NCBI GenBank assembly: GCA_002633025.1
Contig: NMRB01000603.1
Span: forward strand, 171,004 to 235,003
From: Notospermus geniculatus
Taxonomy: Eukaryota > Nemertea > Pilidiophora > Heteronemertea > Lineidae
DNA: 64,000 nt
Direction: 5' to 3'
Shown: piece after piece, positions 52,343 through 63,425 of the stretch
Numbering within the stretch: the first letter of the stretch is position 1
How the letters are laid out: every line of letters starts with the position of its first letter
Notes under the pieces: generated by a model
Database searches by the model: none
What the model was told of the DNA's origin: nothing
The model's input: the letters and a program-made list of their open reading frames with translations, nothing else
Made by a program: the position numbers and the translations under genes

Positions 52343-53609
52343 TCGCTATATTCTTTGTATCTGAATTCGGGTCGGTCAGTGTGATAGTATTGTCATCACC
52401 GTCCCACTGATCGCGAATGGTTCAGATAAGGCCGAGTTTAAGGGCCTATCACACTGAAGTAGTTATCAAAACGTCCTGCAATCTCCTAAAGAATCGTAGA
52501 ACGTGCTAGAACGTGTAACTCTTGGTTAAACAATACATCGATGTTCTGGAGCACCCTTCCCGTCCATGAAGTTCGTAAAAAGACTGTAAAAAGTTGCCGT
52601 TACGTCCACTCCGTTCGCACACAGAGGTATACGAACACACGGGCAAACAAAGATTTCATGGTCATGAACCCTTTATTAGGCCATTGTTCGCCAGCGTGTC
52701 CGTGTACCGTATACCTCCATATCCCTTTTTACACTACACAGAATTTTGGCCTGGATGAACCGTGCCGTGCTCGACCCGGGCCAGGCCCGCCTCAAAATGA
52801 CCGTTCAATGCCGTTTACACTACACCATGAGAAATGGGCCAAGATCATGAAAACTATTGAATCGCCCGCTAGGGGACGCTCTCCTTTCTGTGGAGGTAGG
52901 AACTCTCCGCCATTTTCAATATGGCTGCGCCCACGAATCTAAATATTCGCGGCGATGACGTATGTTGAGTTCAAGGCCGATAAATGAGCATGCGCACATC
53001 ACTACTGGTGAGTCATTCAAGTGGGCCGAGCCCAGCGTGTTTACACTGTGCAGTTTTTCAGCAGTGCCGTGCTCGACCCGGGTCGAACCCACCTCCTGTT
53101 GGGGGGTTCGGCCGGGATAAAAATAGCACCGTGCCGAGCCCAGCTGTGCCGTGCCAACCCATTTACACTATTACTTTTTATGCCGAGCAAGTCAAACTTA
53201 AAGTGCCAATTTTTGCCGAAAAGAACTGTCCGATTTGTGCAGGACAAACCTGATGCATTACTTGTCATCGAAATAATGTTTTTGGCTGTTTTCATCTCAA
53301 TCCGTCGACTAGTATGCAAAATATACATGAAATTGTGAAGAGGGTGTTCCGTTCAACTGAGCGGGCGATCCGGGAGGGTGATAAATAACACACGTGTGTG
53401 TTCCGGACTTTCCATTGTTGGCGCCGATGAACAGCAGAAATGGCCATTTCAACCGACAAAAACACATCCAAACTCGGTGCGACGAACAAGATTCATCACT
53501 TAAATTTTAAATAGTGTTCCTGGCAGGAAAACATGTCAACTCAATCAATGTTCATTATGTGAAATAAACACGAAATTGCTGAGAGGGTGATCCTAGATTC
53601 CCAAGAATG
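52343..53609. other. non-coding, with a GTGCCGTGCTCGACCCGGG repeat
   Basis: GTGCCGTGCTCGACCCGGG occurs at about 52763-52782 and again at about 53065-53084, each within GC-rich inverted words (GGGCCGAGCCCAGC, GTGCCGAGCCCAGC) near TTTACACT. They probably represent two copies of one element. No gene supported. Confidence 0.5.
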
Positions 53610-53989
53610 GGGAACCCGCTCACCGACAGGTCGGCGCTGCGAGCGCTTGTACCGAAACGACGTCATTGACGTCATTTTAGGTGTCATTGACGTCATGTTA
53701 GGTGCTGACGTTGCGTCATGAAAAAATTGCCTGTACATTTTTCTGCAGGAAAAATGACACAAAAGACGTTGCTTTTATCGCCATTGTAGCTCTTCATTTT
53801 AAGAAAAAAAGGAATGAGATTAAAAGAAAATTTCATTTGCTACAAGATGATGTAAGTTTTGTTGTTGGGCGACCAACACAAATGGTTTATTTTCACGCCA
53901 GAAATAATTAAATGGAAATAACGTCAGAAAAACAGAGACTTCGGTACAAACGCTCGCAGCGCCACGTCGTGACGTTAGTGTGCGGGTTC
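53610..53989. mobile_element. 380-bp TIR element, GGAACCCGC ends
   Basis: The left end GGAACCCGCTCACCGACAGG with GGCGCTGCGAGCGCTTGTAC is mirrored by GTACAAACGCTCGCAGCGCC and GTGCGGGTTCC at the right. CATTGACGTCAT is repeated next to the left arm. Confidence 0.75.
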
Positions 53990-55340
53990 CTCATTCCATT
54001 GTTGTAGACGAAAAATACTTTTGCACTACTTTTCCCTCTGACTGATCGCGGTAGGCCTATGACGTCACACAATCGGGATGCCCGTCCAGCCAGCCCAGTT
54101 GGGGCAGATACACTAAAAACACTGCCATGATTGAATGAATAACAAATTTACAACTGATCACAATATTTAGAAGGCAAAATGAATATCCCGCGACATGTCT
54201 TTTCGAACAACACAGTCCCTGGAAACGTGTAATGTACAGCGTGCTCAGTGGTAGTCATGGCCAACAGAGTCGAAAAACATCCAACGACGTTCGACGTCGT
54301 GACGTCATGTCGTTGACGTGATCCAGAGGAATCGGAACCAGTCATTGTCGATTGTTGGTTCAGCCGGGCGGCTTGAGATAGGCCTACATACATGTAGGCC
54401 TAATGAGTATAGGCCAATAACGTCGACAACAGACAGTGGCTTTGGCATACAATAATGACATGAACGATGGACACCCGAACCATGGAGGGGTGTAGGCCTA
54501 GGCCTACCTCTCCATGGTTCGGGTGTACAGACTGTATATTACAGTACAGAGGGGATGCATACATACTAAATCTCAGTGTTGTAGACGAACTCCTGTGACT
54601 ACACCTTGGGACGAGGCTGTCTCAATTTTGACAAACTCCTGTGACTGAATTTGAATTTGAATTTGGTAACCAGGCGGCGGCGCGCAAGTCGGCGGCGTTG
54701 TGTGACGTATACACCAAACCTAAATTAGGCCCGCAAATAATAATTTCACGCTCTGCTTACTCAATTCCACGTCTCAAACTTCAGTCTTTACGGTCTTCAT
54801 CGTTCCCCATGCGTTCCAGCCTCAAACGCGCCTTAGTTGCGAAGTACAGCCCATTTTTAGTCATTCTCGAAAAATTATTTACATAACCATATCACAGCAG
54901 CGTTCCACTTTTGACGTCAGATTGCTTCGCAGATTCGCCGCGTCGCGGCGTTCCGGGAACATGGCGTCAAGGCATTTCGCTCATGCCGCAACACCACGCA
55001 AGACGTCATGTGATTGGTTCAAAATTGCCAAAATTTCGCCGTACGGTTTGATCATGTTAGGCTACGAGATGATTCTTCCTGCCCATAGGGCTCTGGCGAG
55101 AAGATCTCAAGACTAAAGGTATCGAATCCCCCAAACAAAGATGGTTTACTAACAACGCTTTGGGGATCTACATCTTGGCTCACTTTCTGAAAGAACCGTC
55201 TCACCGCGGCGTCTCACTCCGTCAACATTTGCGCAGTAACACAAAGTTTTGGGCGGGCGGTGATACAGATGTGTCATCAGTTGAGTATTTTAAAGTCATT
55301 TCTTGTGCTTATTGTGGAAAATACAAGTTGTTTTCGGGTA
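53990..55340. other. non-coding, with a small hairpin at 54469-54527
   Basis: GACACCCGAACCATGGAGGG is inverted as CTCTCCATGGTTCGGGTGT around TAGGCCTAGGCCTA. No gene supported; the ORF at 54641-54886 lacks recognisable features. Confidence 0.5.
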
Positions 55341-55518
55341 TATGATAAATAAAAAACCACCCGAGTGTGATTTCCAAGTGTGCAGAACACATGAGTGATG
55401 GCCTTTGGCCGGGAAAATCCCGAAAAGACCGCAGGTCTCGGGATTTTCCCGGCCAAAGGCCATCACTCATGTGTTCTGCACACTTGGAAATTACACTCGG
55501 GTGGTTTTTTTTATTATA
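55341..55518. mobile_element. Near-perfect 178-bp hairpin
   Basis: ACCACCCGAGTGTGATTTCC, AAGTGTGCAGAACACATGAG and TGATGGCCTTTGGCCGGGAA on the left are repeated almost perfectly in inverse on the right, with a loop of about 20 bp (AAAGACCGCAGGTCT). Arms of about 78 bp differ by only a few bases. Identical MISKCAEHMSDGLW-type ORFs on both strands are by-products. Confidence 0.93.
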
Positions 55519-56380
55519 CAACACATTTCAATTTTTCTTTTCAGATCATAATCATTCCAAACGAAGTCGGAAAAGCCAGAAGACAAGCAGAAAATTGAAA
55601 TTAAAACTGAAATTGTAATTAAATGTCTCATTAATTAATAAATTTTAAGTCAATGATACATGTATACAAGTAAAATATGTTGAGTTCTTTAATTCAAACA
55701 GTATCACTATCTATCACTGTGAAAATTCAGAGTGGAATGATCACCGAAAGAATGGAAGGATAATAATTATGCCTGAAAGAGCAATAAATCAAAGTACCGT
55801 ATATATATTACAGTAAGTCCGAATTTTAACGGTCTTGGGCCCAGTTTACAGCAAAGGTCAATATGAGGCCCACAAGAGGAGGTACTAGGAAGCGTTCCAG
55901 TGTGGTTGGCAGGTTGGAGTTTAAGCCTATTCAGTTTGAAACCAGATTGATCACCTCCTTGGGGTATATGATCCATGTTGTTAGATTCTTTTGAGCACAT
56001 GGTCAGTTTCTTTCCTTTGTGAAATCGATTGTTTCCTGAAACAAACATTGTCCAATCAATGGAAAGTCAATCCTATGATTGCTCCATAGTAGTGTATGCT
56101 GTAGTAAGCACTTCGAATGCCCCAATGTACCCCTTTTGCATACTATAATGAGGTCTCGGGCTACCCTGGGAAAGACCAATAAAATTCGGACCTACTGTAT
56201 ATATATATGATAAACATCTAAATGAATATATTATATATATAGGATAATGGCCATAATATGTATATTACATATACACTGCATATATAATATACATACAAAC
56301 ACGGATATCCAGAAGGTGTCTAGCATTTTATATATCCGATTCATACTAGTATATATCGATAGATATACTAGTATATTATA
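55519..56380. other. non-coding, AT-rich, with TATA-type microsatellite
   Basis: Iterated ATATAT and TACTAGTATAT words lie at about 56195-56380. No gene seen. Confidence 0.55.
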
Positions 56381-56917
56381 CAGTAGAATCTGCGTAAGTC
56401 GTCACCGTCTAAGTCGGATTTTTTGTAACTCGTCGATAAAACGAAAGTCCCAATTTTCTGTAACGGTAATTCCATTAAAACAAGAATCCTAAGTCGTCAA
56501 ATGTAAGTCGTCAAATCGCCTAAGTCGTCGCACAATGACAGGTCCCGTGTAACAGAAATTGCAGGTAATTCATGTCTCTAAGTCGTCAGACATAATGGTT
56601 TCGTTAACGGGCAGGTGGACGTCGCAAGTAAGTTGAGCTCCACCCCCAGCACGGTCCTTTTCCCCATAATTTAGGCAGAAAGATTGATGGAGAGGGGGTT
56701 CCCTGCGATTGTCTTGCTGTTCCATCGCAGACGCAGATGATTCTCTGTGTATCTTGTGTCGTCATTTTGCCGACATACAATCATAAGTCGTCAAAATGAC
56801 GACTTACATGTAAATCGTCATTTTGACGACTTACGCCACATATGCGATAGTCGTCATAACTCTAAGTCGTCACAAAAAGCTTGGTCCCGAGAGTGACGAC
56901 TTATACGGATTCTACTG
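56381..56917. mobile_element. 537-bp pogo/Tigger-like MITE with iterated AAGTCGTC
   Basis: Ends CAGTAGAATCTGCGTAAGTC and its near inverse GACTTATACGGATTCTACTG are flanked by TA (56379-56380 and 56918-56919). TAAGTCGTC or its inverse occurs more than ten times along the element, including two inverted pairs around 56783-56832. End sequence and TA target resemble pogo/Tigger transposons. No transposase. Confidence 0.85.
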
Positions 56918-57149
56918 TATATGCGATATATATATACAAAATATATGTGGCACATTTCCCTGTATACGCAGGAGCTTCAGCTTCTCGTGGTGGGGTATAC
57001 GAATCTGTCAATCAACTTGATGCCTTTCCCTACCACGTCATTGTTCCTGGGGTTCTTATTAATTCAGTCCTGTTGAAAGTTTGCTGCTGTGGGAGGATGT
57101 CTTATGTGAAAGTGCTGCAGGGAAGCAACATGTTTCGCAAAATGCGTCC

Positions 57150-60100
57150 TCAAAGAACTTGCAGCGTGATGTACTCGCTGATGCGGTCCTCCCCGCCATA
57201 TTCTTTATGCGACATCAATCTCTCTCTATTTATTATCTTCCAATCACCGGCCTGGATACGTGACTCGATCGAATCCAGGACATCCTTCACTTTACCATTT
57301 ACCATTTGCATGTCGTATAGTTGCAGGATAATATATCCCCCTAAAAGGCAGAAGTAAAATTTTGCCCTGTGACATCAAGTAATATAGATAGGAGCTTGAT
57401 AGCTTTTAGTAGTTTTCACGTCCGCTTAAAGATAATGAATGTATCACGGGTATTTTCGCGGGCCACGAAATTCATTGTTTATTTACATTTTGTTTGTTTA
57501 TGTCCAGTCTTTCTTTGTCTTATGAGTAATTTGTTGGTGGCCTGCCCCTATAGAAATTCAGTTGATTCCAAAAATATTCACTTTGGTGGGTTGGCATGTC
57601 GCAAAAGTCCAAAATAACATAATGTAAACATCCATGTTTACAAACATTGAATGTAAACAATGAAGTCGTGATACATTATCTTTAACATGCTGCAGACAGC
57701 GGGCCAGAATCCTGGGCCATATGGGAAGTCATCCCAGGGTCTACAATCCGTCGCATGGTACAGTAAGCTTTGTTGCCTTCTACCTTGTGCACTTTTCAAG
57801 GGCAAGTAAAAGACCCCATCAGGTAGCTTTAGATGGCCTCTTCCTGTACTTATCAGGGCCAAGAATACTGACGGAAAAAATCTGATACAAAATATCAAAC
57901 GATAGTCACTGCATCGGCTTAGTTATGCACCTAAAGCCCAGGTCACACTGTGGCGACTTAGGTGGGCGAATCCCCACGAACTAGAATGAAATGGTCCATG
58001 GACCATGTGCTCACCCCTTTGGACATATAGTGTGATGACAGAGAGAGGCATGTACATGGTCCATGGACCATTTCATTCCAGTTCACGGGAATTCGCCCTC
58101 CCAAGTCACCACAGTGTGACACGGGCTTTACGGTCCAATCACGTGTTTCCCGGAAATCTAGTTACATTTACTCACTCGTGAGCTAGGTGAACACAGATGT
58201 GGGCGACTAACTTTGGACACATAGGCCCACATTCTCCTTCCATAAAATGCTTTCGTATAATGCCGCGTGAGGTACCGGTGTAATGTTTTTCAGTGTAGCC
58301 ATTTTCCTGTGCAGTTGACTTACCTTTCTTGACAACTCTCAACATCTCCCCGAAAGAACCGGAGTTCATATGACCAGGTCCCATGGCGCCGTTGACACAC
58401 GCGGCATCGTAATAACCTGGACAGAAACGAAAGCAAATTTTGCACATTGAAGTCATCACCAACAAGAATGTGATTTACTCGAGTATTACGAAAGATAATG
58501 ACCCAATTTTTGACAATGTTTAGCATCGAGTACTTTAACTTCATTTACTGGTCTTGTGCAATAATAGCGAGGTTAAGATCTGGTCCGACTCCGACTCCCG
58601 CTCCGACTCAGAGGTGCTAAAATTCGGGTTTTCAAGTTGGAGATAAATTTATCACCCAGGCGGGTTCTAATCGTTCTCCTGAATGGGTAAACACCACGTT
58701 TTCACTTTTGCAACCTGATCCTGAGATTTCTCTATTTGATGACGACTGTTCCTTCGCAGCGCAGGCAATCCTACCACGACCTATCAGGCGTCCCTCCTCG
58801 TTGCTTCCCGACAACGATGATACCCAAACTGGTGAAATGAATGTCTTTCAAGACAAAATCAATGTACCCGAGTTTTCTCAAAAAATTACGGAACCTACCG
58901 TCCGCTATTTCGTCGACTCTCTGCGGCCCCATGTAATTCTGAATGATTCTCCTGTACACGTTCTTTTCCCTTGCATACTTCGTCATGACGGGGTTAGGGT
59001 CTATACCATCAATACACCGGAATCCTAGTGCAGCGAGCTGAGAGAAAATACATACAAGAAAATACAAGCCTACCGGCAACAACGGATAGGTATTACTCTC
59101 CCTGTCGGCTTTCAGGGCTTATTGATTTCCGACAATTCCTATCATGCACAAATACACATATAATTTTGCGCGAATCCATTTCAGAAAAATGAAAAATATT
59201 ACGAGCCGCCCGATGCCCGATCCAGACGATTTCAATGATTTGCACTGCCATCAAATCCCATCTGGTACATGTATGACTGCCCGATCGGAGGGGGATGCAG
59301 GCAATATGCCTGTTCCATCTGTGGCCGGAGATACAGAAAAGACAATTTGGCACGACATATGAAGTCGCACCAGAGGAATTAAAGGGCCTCTAGAGGCATC
59401 TCGCTATTGGGCTACTAACAGTACTTCTTCTATGCAACAGGTGGCGCTAGGAACCATGAACTCATGAATTGTGGATCAAATGTTGACATTGATGAAATTT
59501 TACTTCAAAAATGATGTCCAAGTTGGATCCTCATGCCACCAATTCTGTGTTAGTAATCATATCAATATCTGCTAAAAAGCTGCCTCTAGAGGCCCTTTAA
59601 GGCAGCAGCAGAAAGCGTAGAAAACGATAACAGGAGAAGCTTGACCCCGACAATGACAGACTTCACAGTGACCTTCAACTGTGAGTTTTTTGTATATCAA
59701 ACCCCTGCCGGGCAATTCCTTGGAAACCCGGTACAAATTCGGGGACTCGTACTGACCTCGACTCCAACCTTTCCAGTACCACAGGCCATATCTAGGATAT
59801 TTGCATCTTTATTATCGCCCAGTGCCGCTGAAACGGCTTTTGCCGTGTTGGCCCAGCCGTGGTACTCCGTCTTTATGAGGTCCTGGAAAACAAACATTAA
59901 GCTAGCCGTACAAAGACCAATATTGCTCAGATGTATTTGGCACAGCAGCATTTGGGTCGTAACCGAATATCGCTGCGCCCTGTGTGCGGCTGCACCAAAT
60001 AGCTTTTGGCTCATATCCCATAAACTACTACAACTACAATGTTTTGACTTTGAAATTTTATGTATTTAGGCACCCTCAATGCGTACATCGAATTTTGACC

Positions 60101-60506
60101 CTTTGACCCCCTGGTACGGCGTACTTTGATAATAACCTCTATGTTTGCCAAACTTTAGCAATATTGCTCTTCAAATATGGCCGCCAAACGTCCATTTTGA
60201 AAAATGCATTTTGGCTCATATAATATAATTTTTATGAACAAGAAAGTTCTAACCTGGTATGATGTTTCCCTGGAACATATTGACTTGACACTTGTGTTCG
60301 TTCCTCTGGTACATTCACCCAGGTGAGCACATGGTCCATGGACCATTTCATTTGAAGAAGTGACATGGTCAATCATATTTACCAACCTTTTCAAAATTCT
60401 CCGCCCATATTTCGTACAATTTGAGAACTTCTTCGTTAGAGATTCCTTCTTCAAAGACATGGTCAGCAAGTGAGCAGATATAGCCTACATCACTCTCGCT
60501 TGCCAT
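57150..60506 (-). CDS. METTL27-like: METTL27-like methyltransferase, copy B, intact
   Basis: Predicted 222-residue class I SAM-dependent methyltransferase of the METTL27 (WBSCR27) family, probably cytosolic; its substrate is unknown. Five exons on the minus strand: 60387-60506, 59757-59882, 58899-59037, 58324-58416 and 57150-57340 (120, 126, 139, 93 and 191 bp). Together they give an open frame of 669 bp ending TGA at 57150. Exons 2 to 5 equal copy A in length and phase. Exon 1 is 6 bp shorter. Motifs: ILDMACGTGKVGVE (SAM-binding motif I), GIDPNPVMTKYAREKN (motif II region), YYDAACVNGAMGPGHM, then GGYIILQLYDM and a C-terminal IESRIQAGDWKIINRE helix. All introns are GT-AG. The start ATG (60506) aligns with that of copy A. 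Introns 2 and 4 contain MITEs absent from copy A; introns 2 and 3 also hold foreign protein-like DNA. Confidence 0.88.
57933..58129. mobile_element. MITE with AAAGCCCAGGTCACACTGTG end in intron 4 of copy B
   Basis: AAAGCCCAGGTCACACTGTG faces CACAGTGTGACACGGGCTTT. Inner arms carry GGGCGAATCCCC/GGAATTCGCCC and two ATGGTCCATGGACCAT palindromes (57991-58006, 58056-58071). Not present in copy A. Confidence 0.88.
58622..58892 (+). other. Protein-like + strand segment in intron 3 of copy B
   Basis: After an in-frame TAA, about 90 codons are open on the + strand with convincing composition: FQVGDKFITQAGSN, SPEWVNTTFSLLQPDPE, LFDDDCSFAAQAIL and INVPEFSQKI. It has no ATG at its start and runs up to the antisense exon 3. 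Intron 3 of copy A has nothing like it. I do not recognise the protein. It could be a fragment of a mobile element or of another gene carried in. Confidence 0.35.
59080..59382 (+). pseudogene. C2H2-like zinc-finger fragment in intron 2 of copy B
   Basis: A + strand frame reads KYYEPPDARSRRFQ, a TGA, then IWYMYDCPIGGGCRQ and YACSICGRRYRKDNLARHMK followed by SH. The pattern is C-X2-C-X11-H-X3-H, one residue shorter than a classical finger. The frame ends at TAA beside the TTAA element at 59383. The in-frame stop and lack of flanking exons suggest a broken insert. It is absent from copy A. Confidence 0.35.
59383..59596. mobile_element. 214-bp TTAA-flanked MITE (piggyBac-like)
   Basis: AGGGCCTCTAGAGGCA and TGCCTCTAGAGGCCCT are perfect 16-bp ends, flanked on both sides by TTAA (59379-59382 and 59597-59600). 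TTAA targeting is typical of piggyBac relatives. There is no ORF. The first TTAA overlaps the stop codon of the zinc-finger-like frame. Confidence 0.88.
60240..60352. repeat. Dispersed repeat in intron 1 of copy B
   Basis: GAAAGTTCTAACCTGGTATG, GATGTTTCCCTGGAAC and TTCCTCTGGTACATTCACCC, then the palindrome ATGGTCCATGGACCAT at 60331-60346. Matches 44577-44660 and 48545-48625. Confidence 0.8.
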
Positions 60507-61135
60507 ATTCGTTCCCGTCGTTGTTTCGCCTTGATGATGCAGATCTCACCGTCAGTGTCAGCGGCTCTTGAAAGAGGCCTCACTCTTAAAATGATGAATG
60601 AAATTACTGGTAGCAGCTGTACTTTGTGCAGTATATACAACAGGACACCTGTTGCAACAGTTGCAAAGTCTGTTGTTTTCAAGGCAACACAGCAATTGAT
60701 GTAGGCCTTACTGGGATTTAAACTTCTGTGTTATAACACCAGTTATTTAACTGACCATGTCAAAAACGGCCTTGCACCACTTTCATCACAGGTCTAATTC
60801 ACAGTTTTCAGTAAAAGAACGAAGGCCAAGTTCTGCAAGGTCAGAACAAGGTCATTTATTCAGTTCTTAAAGCGTTTTATGGTTATCCCTATTCATCTTA
60901 ACCCTAGTGTCCTTCAACATGCCCCCCCTCCCATTTCTCTCAACGCAAACCTCCGCCCTGGTTCTCATTGTCACGCTCCCTCGCTGGAATTGCTCCCTCG
61001 ACAGAACCACTATTCCCTTGTGAGAATTCCCTCGATGGAATCGACTCATTTTATCAATGGCTCTCAGATGGCGCTCGTGTTTCTACCTCGCTCGTGTTTT
61101 AAGTGCATCCAGCAGCAGCAACACGTGTTTTATGG
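60507..61135. other. region upstream of METTL27-like copy B
   Basis: This should hold the promoter and 5' UTR. The first bases after the ATG (ATTCGTTCCCGTCG) match copy A (51583 onward), so the duplication extends upstream. No other gene is supported. Confidence 0.45.
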
Positions 61136-63157
61136 GCGGTTATGTCCGCAAAAATTCAGTGTACAGAAGATTTTTTTGTAAGTCTGAAACGCATTTCTAT
61201 GCGTAAAACGGTAATTCTATAACGTGAAACGAGTATGTGTGACTCGCGAGATTTCTCTGTACCTGGTAAACAGATAATTGTTTCTGCGAGATTAAATACA
61301 CAGAACAAAACGCGTATGTATAACCAGAGCGGTTTCTCTACTTTGCGTCGGATGTTATCGCTGTCGCGTGTAAGTCGTGTCGGATAAGTGCTGTCGGATA
61401 ACTGCTAACGCGTAAAGGTAACAGATAATTCTTCCTGAGAGTTTAAACAGACAGAACAAAACGCGTGTATAACCAGAGCGGGTTCTGTAAACTTGCGTCG
61501 GATGTTATCGCTGTCGCGTGTAAGTCGTGTCGGATAAGTGCTGTCGGATAACTGCTGACGCGTAAGGTTCAACACTCCGCCAAAAGGCGGCGCTCGTGAT
61601 GTACAAGTTATATTTTACACTTTTTTTACGCTCGTGGTGTAGAAATTATATGTTCACTTTCAACTTTTCAAATTGCAATAACCAGCGTACCTTCAACAGG
61701 CGACAAGATGCTCCAGGGGGTAGTATATCTGTTGTCTACGGCATCAGGCACTGCTGGTGGTGGTTCTAATGCAGCTACCACCGGTAGGCCTAGTCTTTCT
61801 GATCCTGGCCCCTCCTGCCGCTGGCATGGCTGGGCGACGGCTTGCTGCCGCTAATGTTGGTCTTGGTGTTCCTGTACTTGGTCCAGGGCTAGAACTGGCC
61901 AGCAGACTGCTGTTCCCAGTAGGCTAGGCATAATAAAAAAGCCGGAAACACACTACAGAATTTGCCAAGATTTATAATTGGAACCATCAGGGGGTCGCAC
62001 TATTTACCGTGTTGTTTCCTTGGAAATTCTACCCGCCACCCTTTACAATAATTCCCAGTCCAAGGCACTGGTCATCAATTCGTAGATAATTCTTGAAGTC
62101 AACCACATCCCCGGACCACATCTTCCTCTCTTAGTTCCTGAATTAAAGTTCAGGCGTCTTCTTCAAGGTTCCACCCAACACTTCCTGTTATCCTGCAAGT
62201 CATCGCCCAGCCATGCCAGCAGCAGGAGGGCTGGGATCAGAAAGACTAGGCCTACCAGTGGTAGCTGCATTACAACCACCAGCAGCAGTGCCTGATGCCG
62301 TTAGACAACAGATTTTATAATACTACCCCCTGGGGCATTCTTATTCTTGTCGCCTGGTGAAGGCGCGCTGGTTCTTGCATTTTAAAAAGTACATGTATTA
62401 AAAAATGACCAAAAAATGTAAAATATCAACGTCTAACTATCGCCTTCCCCGCAGCTGTCAAAATGCGCGCTTGACGTGTGCGAATGGAATGCCACTAACA
62501 GCAGTAACAATAAATGTAATTTTACGCCACGAGCGCCGCCTTTTGGCGGAGTGTTGAACCTTACGCGTCAGCAGTTATCCGACAGCACTTATTCGACACG
62601 ACTTGCACGCGACAGCGATAACATCCGATGCAAATTTACAGGACTCGCACTGGTTATACACGCGTTTTGTTCTGTCTGTTTAAACTCTCAGGAAGAATTA
62701 TCTGTTACCATTACGCGTTAGCAGTTATCCGACAGCACTTATCCGACCCGACTTACACGCGACAGCGATAACATCCGACGCAAGTGGAGAAACCGCTCTG
62801 GTTATACATACGCGTTTTGTTCTGTGTATTTAATCTATTTTGTTCTGTCTGTTTAAACTCTCAGGAAGAATTATCTGTTACCTTTACGCGTTAGCAGTTA
62901 TCCGACAGCACTTATCCGACACGACTTACGCGACAGCGATAACATCCGACGCAAGTAGAGAAACCGCTCTGGTTATACATACGCGTTTTGTTCTGTGAAT
63001 TTAATCTCGCAGAAACAATTATCTGTTACCAGGTACAGAGAAATCTGGCGAGTCACACATACTCGTTTCACGTTAGAATTACCGTTTTAGGCATAGGAAT
63101 GCGTTTCAGACTTACAAATAAATCTTCTGTACACTGAATTTTTGCGGACATAACCGC
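61136..63157. mobile_element. 2-kb foldback element
   Basis: The outer ends GCGGTTATGTCCGCAAAAAT and ATTTTTGCGGACATAACCGC start inverted arms that extend to near 61860 and from near 62205. Within the arms a unit of about 150 bp (GCGTCGGATGTTATCGCTGT, AAGTCGTGTCGGATAAGTGC, CAGAACAAAACGCG) is repeated twice on the left (61344, 61495) and three times on the right (near 62617, 62767, 62938). Inner arms carry GGCATCAGGCACTGCTGGTG and its inverse. Long arms with internal tandem repeats are the hallmark of Foldback-type transposons. No transposase ORF. Confidence 0.88.
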
Positions 63158-63175
63158 ACATAACCCTCAAACCAC

Positions 63176-63425
63176 CACTAAAGTGGAAATCTGGAAGTGG
63201 AAATGTATCCATGGTACGGCACCTGCATATCTTCAAGAACTTCTACATGTTTACCGTCCGGCACGCAATCTCCGGTCATCTGATGGCCTGCTGTTGGTTG
63301 AGCAAAGGGGGAGGGTTTTGTCTTATGGTGACAGAGCTTTCCAGTGTGTTGCTCCCAGGCTGTGGAATCAACTCCCAGCCAACATCAGAAAGGTTGAAAG
63401 CATAATAGTCCAGTCAAAATACTGA
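63176..63425 (+). pseudogene. LINE reverse-transcriptase C-terminal fragment, + strand
   Basis: The frame gives WKWKCIHGTAPAYLQELLHV, RNLRSSDGLLL, GDRAFQCVAPRLWNQLPANI, then stops. This is the conserved region after the RT domain in CR1/L2-type LINEs, which usually reads ALHGLAPxYL and GDRAFxxxAPxLWNxLP. It is a different lineage from the fragments at 15941-18830, and is 5' truncated. Confidence 0.8.

Noticed and set aside
55309-55618. Matching ORFs on both strands with the same peptide
   Set aside because: They arise because the region is a near-perfect hairpin.
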